From NCBI GenBank assembly GCA_913042895.1, contig CAJWMQ010000005.1, positions 1 to 47,448 on the forward strand: a DNA stretch of 47,448 nt, read 5' to 3'. Below are positions 33,396-41,875 of this stretch, piece after piece. Both the position numbers and the translations under genes were made by a program. The notes beneath the pieces were generated by a model, which worked only from the letters and a program-made list of their open reading frames with translations, had not been told where the DNA came from and ran no database searches. The DNA comes from an uncultured Verrucomicrobiales bacterium (lineage in GTDB: Bacteria; Verrucomicrobiota; Verrucomicrobiia; Limisphaerales; UBA1100). The first letter of the stretch is position 1. Each line of letters opens with the position of its first letter.

Positions 33396-34739
33396 TCACG
33401 AATCGATCGTCTTGACGTTGCCCTCGATGGGCTTGCCGGAAGTTTTGCCGACTGAATTGTGCGCTGCAGAGTTGCCTTCGCCAAGGCCGGTAAACCGAAT
33501 GGCGTGTTGAGCGGTGGGTTGCTCGCGGGTGTCGTGCAGGGTGTTGCCGGTGAGAGTCACAAGGCTGCAATCTTTGCCGTCCACGCCGATGGCGCCATTG
33601 AGAAACTGGCTGCCGCTGATGTTGATGCGCTGACATCTTTCAAGTTCCAGCAAGGCGGTGAGATCAGGTTGGCCTTCGGCGGTCTCGTCATGGATGCCGC
33701 ACCCAGTGAAGGTGATGTCGCTGGAGCCAGTGAAGCGCACGCCGGTGCCGTACCGTGGGGTATGGCGGCGGAAGGTGTTACCGCTCACATTGATGAGGCG
33801 CGAATCCTCAATGAGCAGATTCCGATTCTCACAGGAGTAAATCGTGTTGCCGCTCAGGGCGATGCCGTAGCAGCCGGTGAGGTGCACGTTGTTTTCTTGG
33901 CTGCCGATGATGTTGCCGCTGATGGCAAAGAGGCCGGGCGGCCGGGATTGATCGGGCGTTTCCTTGATGCGGATGTTTGCACCCTCGGGTGAGCCGGTGG
34001 CTTGAATGGTGTTCGAGGCGATGGTCACTTCGTTCACGCTGGCACCTTCGGCGGTGGCGTCGATGTAAATTTCGGCGGTCGGCTCAGGCTCGGCCCCGTG
34101 CGATTTATGATTGTTGTACTCGATGTCGTTGCCGGTGATTTGCAGGTTGCGCACCTCCGAGCGGTCGAGTCGGATGCCGCCCAGCCGGTTGTAGCTGATG
34201 TGGCTGCTGGCAATGTTGATCTGGTGCAGGTTCACTCCATCGAGATACACGCCCACGCCGGTATTAAAATAGATGTGGCAATGACTAATGAGTACGTTGC
34301 GATTCCGTTGGATGAGATGAATGCCATGCCGACAGCGCGTGACTAGTACGCCCTCGAATACGGATTGCATGGTCTCGATCAGTTCGAATCCATCAGCCTC
34401 CGTGTGTGCGCCTTCCACCTCGATATTGCGGATGGTTGGAAGGCGTTGATGTGAGGCGACGTTGCCCTTGCGGCTGCCTGGATCGCCCGTGCCGCCATGC
34501 GTGCCTACCAGCCGAAACGCCGGCCCCTTACCGTCCATCACCACTCGCGCCGTGCCGCCCGTGCCGTCGATGCCCAATGGCCCGCGTTCGGCCAGCTTGA
34601 TCTCGATGGGCTCGGTGATGCGATAGGTGCCCGGCGGAAAATGCAGCACGCCATCGCCCTGCGTCACGGCATGTTGGATCGCCTCCGTATCATCCGCCAC
34701 GCCATCGCCGATCGCGCCAAACCGCGTCACATTGCTCAT
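33396..34739 (-). CDS. Right-handed beta-helix (pectate-lyase-like) protein without signal peptide
   Basis: 447 residues. It begins VTRFGAIGDGVADDTEAIQHA, the standard opening of Pectate_lyase_3/polysaccharide-lyase-like beta helices, then PPGTYRITEPIEI and many coil repeats with the GNxI and NxxxNxxxG patterns (VLISHCHIYFNTGVGVYL, NLQITGNDIEYNN, ISGNTFRRH). No signal peptide is present at this ATG, and the in-frame upstream codons run back without another start to the DUF1552 stop, so as written it would be cytosolic. That is odd for the family and for this operon. Could be a glycan-binding or lyase-like protein. Confidence 0.85.
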   Translation of the reverse strand: MSNVTRFGAIGDGVADDTEAIQHAVTQGDGVLHFPPGTYRITEPIEIKLAERGPLGIDGTGGTARVVMDGKGPAFRLVGTHGGTGDPGSRKGNVASHQRLPTIRNIEVEGAHTEADGFELIETMQSVFEGVLVTRCRHGIHLIQRNRNVLISHCHIYFNTGVGVYLDGVNLHQINIASSHISYNRLGGIRLDRSEVRNLQITGNDIEYNNHKSHGAEPEPTAEIYIDATAEGASVNEVTIASNTIQATGSPEGANIRIKETPDQSRPPGLFAISGNIIGSQENNVHLTGCYGIALSGNTIYSCENRNLLIEDSRLINVSGNTFRRHTPRYGTGVRFTGSSDITFTGCGIHDETAEGQPDLTALLELERCQRINISGSQFLNGAIGVDGKDCSLVTLTGNTLHDTREQPTAQHAIRFTGLGEGNSAAHNSVGKTSGKPIEGNVKTIDS

Positions 34740-34787
34740 GGCAAAAAACTGCCCGCGCGAACCGGTGCTGTCAACGGTGCGGGCTGG

Positions 34788-36149
34788 TCAGGCTTGAAGT
34801 CCCGCGATCTTGCCAGTGCTGTCCGCGTAGCGGTCTTGGTCGATGCCGAGGGCGTGCAGGTGCGTGAGCCAGAGGTTGGCCAGGGGTGTGCCGCGGTGGC
34901 AGTTGATGTGTTGGCCCTGTCTGAGACCAGTGGCGCCACCGCCGGCGACGACGATGGGCAGATCATTGTACTGGTGCGTGGTGCCGTCGCCCATGCCGGC
35001 CCCCAGAGTGAAGATGGTGTTGTCCAGTAACGAGGTGCCGTTGGCTTCCTCAATCTTGTCCATCCGCTCGAGCAACCGCGTGAAGGCCAGCACATGAAAC
35101 TGATCAAGCTTCAGCAGCTGCTCTACATGACGGGCGATGGAGTGAGTCATGGCATGGTGACTGTACGGTTTGTCGAGGATACCTTCCCAGTTCGTGGCGG
35201 TGGTCCAGCGCTCGGGACCAACCATGAGGGTGCCCACTCGGGTGAGGCCGGCTTGTAGCGCGGTGACGAGCAGGTCGCCCATGAGGTGAATGTATTCATT
35301 GCGCGGTAGATGCTCAGCGGGCCGCTTGATCTTCGCGGCGGCAAGCTGGGTCTTCATGTTTTCGATTCTATCCATGCGCGTCTCAATGGTGCGTACGGCT
35401 TCGAAATATTCCTCGAACTTGCCGCGATCGCCGGTGCTGAGGCGGCGCTGCAGGGCACGGGCATTTTCCAGTGCGAGATCGGTGATGTTGCGCGATTGCG
35501 TGTGGGCCTGCGTGCCAAAGAGTCGGTCATAAATCTTGCGCGGATTGCGCATGGACGGCGCCACATGGCCGGTCGCGTACCACGACATGTTGTCGAAGTA
35601 GATCGATTCGATGTTGTTCTTGTGATCGTTGCAGCTCAATTCCAGCGTGGAGTAGGGCGTGGCTTGGCCGATGTGATCGGCGACGATGTGATCGAGCGTG
35701 CGCGCCAGCGGATACGCCGAGCCTTTCACTTCAAACGGCGCCACGCTGGTGAGAAAGCACGAGGCGCATTGCGCGTGCGAATCAGTGCCGTGCTGAAAGG
35801 TTCGGTCGAGCCCGGTAATCAGCGAAATCTTTTTGCGCATCACATTCAGCGGCGCGAGCGTGGGGGTGAAGGTGAGCGGATGGGTGCCGACCGGCACGGT
35901 CTTGCCCTCGAACCGCCACACGTTGTTTTGCCCGGCAAACTTCGGCAGCGCGCGGTCGCCTTCGCCCGGGAAAAACCCGCGGCGCGTGATGCCGTTGGGC
36001 AGGTAATAAAACGCCATGCGTTTGGCGGGGCGGGCGTTCTTTTCGCCATTGGCATGCGCGAGGCTCTCCAGCCATGGCAGGCCGAGCATGGCGCCACCGG
36101 TGCAGGTGAGAAATTGGCGTCGTGAGGTTTGGGTAGTGGGATGGTTCAT
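34788..36149 (-). CDS. DUF1552 protein, Tat-exported
   Basis: 453 residues with a twin-arginine signal (TSRRQFLTCTGGAMLGLPWLES). The family pattern follows: RMAFYYLPNGITRRGFFP, GLDRTFQHGTDSHAQCASCFLT, STLELSCNDHKN, FDNMSWYATGHVAPSMRNPRKIYDRLF, GMGDGTTHQYNDLPIVVAGGG. This family shares the DUF1501/sulfatase-like fold and is typically encoded next to a DUF1592-type cytochrome, exactly as here. The ATG overlaps the stop of that gene (ATGA), so the two products are made together and probably form an exported complex. Reaction unknown. Confidence 0.93.
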   Translation of the reverse strand: MNHPTTQTSRRQFLTCTGGAMLGLPWLESLAHANGEKNARPAKRMAFYYLPNGITRRGFFPGEGDRALPKFAGQNNVWRFEGKTVPVGTHPLTFTPTLAPLNVMRKKISLITGLDRTFQHGTDSHAQCASCFLTSVAPFEVKGSAYPLARTLDHIVADHIGQATPYSTLELSCNDHKNNIESIYFDNMSWYATGHVAPSMRNPRKIYDRLFGTQAHTQSRNITDLALENARALQRRLSTGDRGKFEEYFEAVRTIETRMDRIENMKTQLAAAKIKRPAEHLPRNEYIHLMGDLLVTALQAGLTRVGTLMVGPERWTTATNWEGILDKPYSHHAMTHSIARHVEQLLKLDQFHVLAFTRLLERMDKIEEANGTSLLDNTIFTLGAGMGDGTTHQYNDLPIVVAGGGATGLRQGQHINCHRGTPLANLWLTHLHALGIDQDRYADSTGKIAGLQA

Positions 36150-38638
36150 GGCTTCGAGTTTAACGTGTTCTTGTGATGAAATGGTTCGCTCAGGGCCACG
36201 GCCTTGAGGATGGAGCGGAGCCGGTCATCGCCGGTCACGGCCTGAGCGGCCATGGCCTCGAGCACCGGAGTGTCGGCCGGACCCAGCTCGCGGCCCAGGG
36301 CGTAGCTCAGCAGATGTGCGATGAAGCCGCGCACAAACCGCGGTTTCTGTTGTACGAGCAGTTTTTTAAATTCGTTGAAGTCGGCGAACTTGTGCTGATT
36401 GAAGAGTACGTTGCTGACATCCACCTCGCGACCGTTCTCATACTTGTCGCGCCACACACCGGTGGGTCCGAAGTTTTCCAGCGCAAACCCGAGCGGATCG
36501 ATCTGGTTATGGCACCCGGCGCAATCCGCGCGCTTTCGATGGGCCGCAAGGCGTTCGCGGATGGTGAGCTTAGCGAGATCTTCCTCGTTCGATTCATCGA
36601 GCGGCGGCACATCGGCCGGTGGCGGTTTGGGCGGGTCATTGAAAATCACGGCGTTGATCCATGTGCCGCGCGTGATCGGCTGCGTGCGTGAGGGCGTGGA
36701 GGTCATCGTTAGCACTGCCGCGCTGGTGATCAACCCACCGCGGCGCGGATCGGTGACCGGCACGCGCTTAAACAACTGCACCTGCACATCGCGCCCGCCG
36801 CGATTGTGGCCGGCGTAGTTGGCCTTCAGCATGGTACTTTCCCAGGTGAAATCCGGCGCGATCAGGTCCATGACCGAGCGGTTCTCCACCAGTACTGTTT
36901 CAAACAACAGCAGCGGCTCGCTCATCATGTGCATGCTGGTGCGGTAGCCGTGGTAGTAAAAATACGGGAACTGTTTCGGGTCTGGAATGGAGGTCACCAA
37001 CCGGTCGAGCTGTAGCCATTGGGCGGGGAAATTATCGAGGAATCGACTGACTTTTTTGTCGTTCATCATCCGCTCGATCTGGGCATTGAGCACCTGCGGC
37101 TCGCTCAGCTTGCCGGCCTCGGCTTGCTCCAGCAACTTGTCATCCGGAATGCTGCTCCAAAAAAACTGCGCCAACCGCGTGGCTAACTCGAAATCATTGA
37201 TGCGCTGTCGGCCGGCCGGTTTGCTGCCGGGATTCGGGCTCTCGTAGATGTATAGAAAATCCGGCATGCCCAACACCGCGCTCACCACCCGGCGCATGGT
37301 CGTTTCCCAGGTCGCGCCGGCGGCCAGCTGTTGTTCTGCATACTTCGCAAAACGCTCCACGGTGGCCGGTTCGGCCGGTTGGCGGAAGGCCCGCCGCAAT
37401 AGTCGGGTGATTCGATCGCGTACGTCCTGAGCCTCTGTGATTTCCACCGACGGCTTAGGCGCCGCCTTTAGGCCGGTGTGATCGATTTGATCTAGCCCAA
37501 AAAAGAAGCGCTTGGATCGGTCATCCTTGCCCGTGCATTTGAAGGTGAGCGTGTGCGGTCCCGGCGCGATGGCGGCGGTCAACTGATGTTCCATGCGCGT
37601 CACGCGCGTGCCGTACAGATTCACCGTCGGGCCGATTTTTTTGCCATCCAGATAAATATCGAACGCGCCGTAATCGCCCGCCCGCGTGAAGCCGAGCCGC
37701 AAACCGGTGGCCGCTTCGGTGGCGGTCCATTTCACCTGCAACTCGCGATCGGCTCCTTCATTGCGCCAAAACAACTGCGCATCCCCGCTCCATTGATCGC
37801 CAAAGCCTTTCATGTCTTGCCGGCCTGTCGGATCCTTGGGCGGACGGGCCACCTGCACTTGAGCCGCCGCTTCCGCTTCTAGCCGACCCCGCACTGCTTC
37901 GCGTACCGGCTTACCGGGCGCGGCGAAGAGCCAGTTCCAGCTTTTGCATTCCTTCGCGTTGATGTCCGGACTCTCGGCGATGGTTTGGCTGAGCTTGAGG
38001 AACGACTCCATCAACAACGGCGAAATCGTCAAGTGATCCGCGCGGTTATCGAACCCATGCTCCGCGCGTTTGTCCTGCGGAAAGGCCGATACGCCGCGGA
38101 ACCCTTCCGGCCGCTGATTGTCGATATCCTTGCTGAGGGGCCGACTCGATACGCGCACTTCGTTCGGCATCTTTTTGGAAGCCGGATTAAAGTACTCACT
38201 ACGCCGCCGCATCAGCCGCTCGTTCATTTGGAAAATATCGCGGTCGAGCTCCAGTAAATCCACCACCGCGTTGTTGTACTGAAACCGGTTCATCCGTCGC
38301 ATTGGCGTCGCCAAAAACGCCTGCTCTTTCGCCGCCGCACTTAAGAGGCCGCGCAGGGCCTCGATCAATTGCTGTCGATCCGCCGCCTGCATGGCCGGCT
38401 CGTCTTCCGGTGGCATCTCGCGATCTTCGAGTACGGCAATCATGTCCTCCAATAAAACGGGCCGCGCCTGCATATCCGCCAACTTCTTGAACGGCAGAAG
38501 ATTGACTTTCCCCTTCACCTTACCGTCCTGCCCGTGACACTTCACGCAATGCGCCTGGACTAACGCCAATGGCTCCGCCGCGCACGGTTGCAGGGCAAAG
38601 AGAGCGATCAAGGTGAAGATGAGGGAAAACCGATTCAT
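36146..38638 (-). CDS. Di-heme c-type cytochrome of the DUF1587/1592/1588/1585 family
   Basis: 830 residues from the ATG at 38638, which gives a signal peptide (MNRFSLIFTLIALFALQPCAA); a longer frame lacks one. Two CxxCH heme sites: HCVKCHG near residue 35 (PSCyt-like N-terminal domain) and DCAGCHN about residue 690. Family blocks are clear: MRRMNRFQYNNAVVDLLELD (DUF1587), a carbohydrate-binding-like insert (about 255-385), RLLRRAFRQPAEPATVERF (DUF1595), FELATRLAQFFWSSIPDD (DUF1592), RRGGLITSAAVLTMTSTPSRTQP (DUF1588) and PRFVRGFIAHLLSYALGRE (DUF1585). Predicted periplasmic electron carrier or oxidase subunit, acting with the DUF1552 protein. Confidence 0.95.
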   Translation of the reverse strand: MNRFSLIFTLIALFALQPCAAEPLALVQAHCVKCHGQDGKVKGKVNLLPFKKLADMQARPVLLEDMIAVLEDREMPPEDEPAMQAADRQQLIEALRGLLSAAAKEQAFLATPMRRMNRFQYNNAVVDLLELDRDIFQMNERLMRRRSEYFNPASKKMPNEVRVSSRPLSKDIDNQRPEGFRGVSAFPQDKRAEHGFDNRADHLTISPLLMESFLKLSQTIAESPDINAKECKSWNWLFAAPGKPVREAVRGRLEAEAAAQVQVARPPKDPTGRQDMKGFGDQWSGDAQLFWRNEGADRELQVKWTATEAATGLRLGFTRAGDYGAFDIYLDGKKIGPTVNLYGTRVTRMEHQLTAAIAPGPHTLTFKCTGKDDRSKRFFFGLDQIDHTGLKAAPKPSVEITEAQDVRDRITRLLRRAFRQPAEPATVERFAKYAEQQLAAGATWETTMRRVVSAVLGMPDFLYIYESPNPGSKPAGRQRINDFELATRLAQFFWSSIPDDKLLEQAEAGKLSEPQVLNAQIERMMNDKKVSRFLDNFPAQWLQLDRLVTSIPDPKQFPYFYYHGYRTSMHMMSEPLLLFETVLVENRSVMDLIAPDFTWESTMLKANYAGHNRGGRDVQVQLFKRVPVTDPRRGGLITSAAVLTMTSTPSRTQPITRGTWINAVIFNDPPKPPPADVPPLDESNEEDLAKLTIRERLAAHRKRADCAGCHNQIDPLGFALENFGPTGVWRDKYENGREVDVSNVLFNQHKFADFNEFKKLLVQQKPRFVRGFIAHLLSYALGRELGPADTPVLEAMAAQAVTGDDRLRSILKAVALSEPFHHKNTLNSKP

Positions 38639-38722
38639 GCCATCAATCGATTTCAGTGTGGTGGCCCCAATAAGGGCTGTCAAATGCTTACGGACTACCT
38701 GCAAATTTCGATCCGGAAAAGA

Positions 38723-40165
38723 TCAATTAACTTTTTGAAGTTCCTTCAGCATTTCCAGCAGATTACGCGTGAGGAGGGGGGAGGCATTGGGGAGAAAACG
38801 AGAAGTGCCCAGCCAGGTTTCGTAGCCGCCGAGCTCGTGTTGGTTGGGCGGCGGGAGATAGCCGTAGCCGCCGTTGGCCAGTTCGATGAGAAACGTATGT
38901 GGAAACGGGCTCTTGTCTTTGATCTCTAAACCGATCTCCACCAGCACTTCAAACGGCATGGAGACAATGGCTTGGTCGCCGATGCGGATAGCTTGGATGA
39001 TGACCTTCTCCGTGCGAGGGGCGTTCGGTTCGGCGAATCGCATCGTGTGTGTGGCGTAGGAACTGGCCTTGCTGTGAAGCTCCGCGCGTTCCTTGGCCGG
39101 CAGCGCAAGAATCTGGCGGGCGCGAGTCACTTCGGTATCCGTGGGCACACGGTAACGCAGTTCCACCTCGCGCTGGCGCATGGCGATGATGGGGTTGTCG
39201 TGATAGGTCTCAATGCCTTTCACGGCGTGCCAGGCGGCCGTGGCGGTCTTGGTGGCGACCACGCGCACCTGCTCGAAGGGCGCGCGCGGCGGGCGTTTGC
39301 TGTCGAAGTCGATGTTGTTGATGTCGCCCGAGGCGCCGTTGCTCATCATGGACACGAAATTGTCCGGCGGATTCAGGCCGCCCACGCGGTGCGGCATGAT
39401 GCGGGCAAATTCCCCAAAGTAATCGGCGGAGGCCATGCCGACCACGCGGCCATCCTTCTCGGTGACGCGCGGAATGCCGCCGACGTAATGCAGGGCGTAG
39501 TTGGCGATCAAACCCAGCGGTTTGCCGCGGTTCGTGCGGACGTAGATCACGCACAGCTCGGGATCAATCGGCCCAGCCGGCTTTACAATTGCATCGCGCG
39601 GCGGATTCATGCGCACCTTATCCTGGAGACCCCATGGATTGGGATCCATCCGGCCAGGCTTGAGATACCAGCGGCGGTTGTACACTTCGCTGGCTTCCTC
39701 GGCGGAGCCGAAGCCGACCTTCGCCGGTTCCAACGATTGAATGGCTTGGATGAGCGCTTGGCGCAGACCCTCGCGCCGGGTCTTCTCGTAGGCGATACGT
39801 TCGGGCGAAGTGTCGCCGCCTTTGGGCGCGGTGTGCGTGTGCGTGCCGGCGATGAGCATGTGCTCGGGCTTCCAGCCGGTGACCTTGGCGGCGGCGGTCT
39901 TGGCTTCGTCGCACATCTCGCGGCCCACGCCGATAGCGTCCATCACGGCAATCACTACTCGGCCCTGGCCGTTTTCAAACGCCACCGCCCGCACATGCAA
40001 GGGATCATGCACGTAAGTCGATTTGCCCGAGCGCAACTGGAACGGTTTCACCGTCGGCGAAATATCCACCACCGCCGTGCCCACCCGCAGGCCATCAGCC
40101 CGGAGGGGGAGGGTGATGAAGAGGAGGAGAAACAGTGGGGCTAGGAGGAGGAGGTGGCGGTGCAT
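38723..40165 (-). CDS. Neutral/alkaline ceramidase-like hydrolase (copy 2)
   Basis: 480 residues, exported (MHRHLLLLAPLFLLLFITLPLR leader). Same family and length as 12217-13626: VGTAVVDISPTVKP, zinc-site GTHTHTAPKGG, IANYALHYVGG, the NGASGDINNID serine region and LGGYETWLGTSRF near the end. Identity with copy 1 is obvious through YNRRWYLKPG and NPPRDAIVKPAGPIDPE, but insertions differ (for example VTEKDGRVVGMASADYFG). An amide or ester hydrolase is likely; a ceramide substrate is unproven. Nine bases downstream of the sugar dehydrogenase gene and 84 bases upstream of the DUF1592 gene. Confidence 0.87.
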   Translation of the reverse strand: MHRHLLLLAPLFLLLFITLPLRADGLRVGTAVVDISPTVKPFQLRSGKSTYVHDPLHVRAVAFENGQGRVVIAVMDAIGVGREMCDEAKTAAAKVTGWKPEHMLIAGTHTHTAPKGGDTSPERIAYEKTRREGLRQALIQAIQSLEPAKVGFGSAEEASEVYNRRWYLKPGRMDPNPWGLQDKVRMNPPRDAIVKPAGPIDPELCVIYVRTNRGKPLGLIANYALHYVGGIPRVTEKDGRVVGMASADYFGEFARIMPHRVGGLNPPDNFVSMMSNGASGDINNIDFDSKRPPRAPFEQVRVVATKTATAAWHAVKGIETYHDNPIIAMRQREVELRYRVPTDTEVTRARQILALPAKERAELHSKASSYATHTMRFAEPNAPRTEKVIIQAIRIGDQAIVSMPFEVLVEIGLEIKDKSPFPHTFLIELANGGYGYLPPPNQHELGGYETWLGTSRFLPNASPLLTRNLLEMLKELQKVN

Positions 40166-40174
40166 GAGGTTGGG

Positions 40175-41872
40175 TTACTTTTTCAATTGGTTAAGGAACA
40201 GGATGGTCTCGACCATGGCACGGGCTTCCTTGGCGGTGTGTTGGGGATGCGGTGCCATGGGAATTTGGCCCCACTCGCCAACGCCGCCCAGGATCACTTT
40301 GTCCGCTAATTTTTTTGGAGCCGTCTTGTTGTCGCGGTACCGTTCGGCGATCTCGAAGAACGTGGGGGCCACCAGCGGACGCGTCCATTGATGGCAGTTG
40401 AGGCAGTCGCTCTTGGTCATAAGCTGGAGGCCACGCTTGGCGAGCGGTGATTTCTTCACGTGGCGCGGGGGTTGTTCCAAACCATGAACGAGCGCCTGCG
40501 CAATGGCACTCTTGACGGCGCCTTTGTTTTCGATTCGCACGAGAGCACCCTGATCATCCTTGGTGTAGTACAGCACGTGCAGGCGGCCTTGCGGGCCGAG
40601 CTTGAGGTTGGTGGGCTTACCGAGTCGCAGGGGCGGAAGAACAGGATGGATGCTCAGGAGTTTGCCCTGGGTATCCAGTTTCGCGGCCTTGACCCAGCCG
40701 CGGGCGTACTCGCCGATGAACCAGCAACTCTCGTAGCGCGCGGGCAAGGCGAGCTTTGCGGGATACGTTTGGAGGTGGCGATAGATCGGGCCGGCAATGG
40801 CGGATTCGCCGCCATTCCCGAGTTCGGGAAATTCTTTCTGCAATCCGGCGTACCAGATAAGCGGCGGCTGGGAAGGTGGCAGGTTGCGGATGCCGGTGTT
40901 TCCAGAATGGCGATTCATCGGCGCCTTGGGGTCGATCACGGGGCCGGTTTTCATGGTGGCAGGATCGTAGTGCGTGAAGGGTTCCTGATTGGCGATGACC
41001 AGCGGGTAGCCATAAAACCCGGCGCGTTTGGCGAGGTTGAATTCGTCGTAACCGAGCGGGATGCTTTTTTGTTTGTCCAACGGTGTGCCGGGCGCCCAAT
41101 GGTTGGGCGGTCCGTTCTCGCCCCAGAGCAACCAGCCGGTCTGGGGATCCACGTGGATGCGGAAGGGGTTGCGCAGGCCCATGATATAAATCTCCGGCCG
41201 CGTCTTGGGCGTGCCGGGCGGGAAAAGGTTTCCCTCGGGAATGGTGTAGCCGCCCCCGGCCGTGGGTCGGATGCGGAGAATTTTGCCGCGGAGATCATTG
41301 CTGTTGGCCGAGGTCTTGCAGGAAAACAAATATTCCGAACGGATTTGGTTGTCGCCTACTGAGAGGTACAATAGGCCGTCTGGACCGAAGGCGATGGAGC
41401 CGGCTTCGTGGATGCGGTTCTCCGCCGAGGCACGAATTTTCAACAACACCTTTTCCGAGGCGCGATCAATGCGCTCCGTACCAACGGTGAACCGGCCGAG
41501 GTGATGCACGTACACGGCGGGGTCATCCGGCGCGGGCACGGTATGCTGAAGATAAATCCAGTTGTTCTTCTCAAAATCCGGATCCAAGGCGATGCCCATC
41601 AGGCCGGCTTCACGCCGGGTGTCGGACTTGAGGTCGATCAATTCGGTCAGTCCACCGGGCCGGTCCGGATGCCACAGCTTCACCTTGCCGGGGCGTTCGG
41701 CGAGGAACACGCGGCCATCTCGGGCGATGGACATCTCCATCCCCTCGCGGATGCCCGTTGCGAGCAGACTCAATTCCAGATCGGGATCCGCCGCCAGTTG
41801 GGCGTTGGGTGCTGCGGTTAATGCACCTCCTAACGCTAGCAGAATTGGAAGAAGGGTGGAATTCTGCTTCAT
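40175..41872 (-). CDS. Sugar dehydrogenase (sorbosone/glucose dehydrogenase-like) fused to cytochrome c
   Basis: 565 residues with a signal peptide (about 1-21). The propeller (about 35-445) has GMEMSIARDGRVFLAERPGKVKLW, LMGIALDPDF, GSIAFGPDGLLYLSVGDNQ, LRGKILRIRP and YIMGLRNPFRIHVDP, the GSDH/sorbosone dehydrogenase pattern; PQQ or another cofactor may bind. The last about 85 residues are a cytochrome c with CLNCHQ and a candidate Met ligand in IPMAPHP. Electron transfer is thus built in, unlike the split pair at 4317-7461 or the azurin fusion at 8461. Three bases after the sulfatase stop. Confidence 0.92.
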   Translation of the reverse strand: MKQNSTLLPILLALGGALTAAPNAQLAADPDLELSLLATGIREGMEMSIARDGRVFLAERPGKVKLWHPDRPGGLTELIDLKSDTRREAGLMGIALDPDFEKNNWIYLQHTVPAPDDPAVYVHHLGRFTVGTERIDRASEKVLLKIRASAENRIHEAGSIAFGPDGLLYLSVGDNQIRSEYLFSCKTSANSNDLRGKILRIRPTAGGGYTIPEGNLFPPGTPKTRPEIYIMGLRNPFRIHVDPQTGWLLWGENGPPNHWAPGTPLDKQKSIPLGYDEFNLAKRAGFYGYPLVIANQEPFTHYDPATMKTGPVIDPKAPMNRHSGNTGIRNLPPSQPPLIWYAGLQKEFPELGNGGESAIAGPIYRHLQTYPAKLALPARYESCWFIGEYARGWVKAAKLDTQGKLLSIHPVLPPLRLGKPTNLKLGPQGRLHVLYYTKDDQGALVRIENKGAVKSAIAQALVHGLEQPPRHVKKSPLAKRGLQLMTKSDCLNCHQWTRPLVAPTFFEIAERYRDNKTAPKKLADKVILGGVGEWGQIPMAPHPQHTAKEARAMVETILFLNQLKK

Positions 41873-41875
41873 GGT

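Noticed and set aside
38678-38683. TTGACA (minus) upstream of the DUF1592 gene
   Set aside because: A perfect -35 hexamer, but I see no acceptable -10 at a suitable distance, so no promoter is called.
38972-40144. Long open frame on the plus strand opposite the ceramidase-like gene
   Set aside because: It is antisense to a gene with clear family motifs; such frames are common opposite GC-rich genes and the translation has no recognisable domain. Same reasoning for 29020-29976, 40460-41362, 35310-36125 and 10438-11151 on the plus strand.
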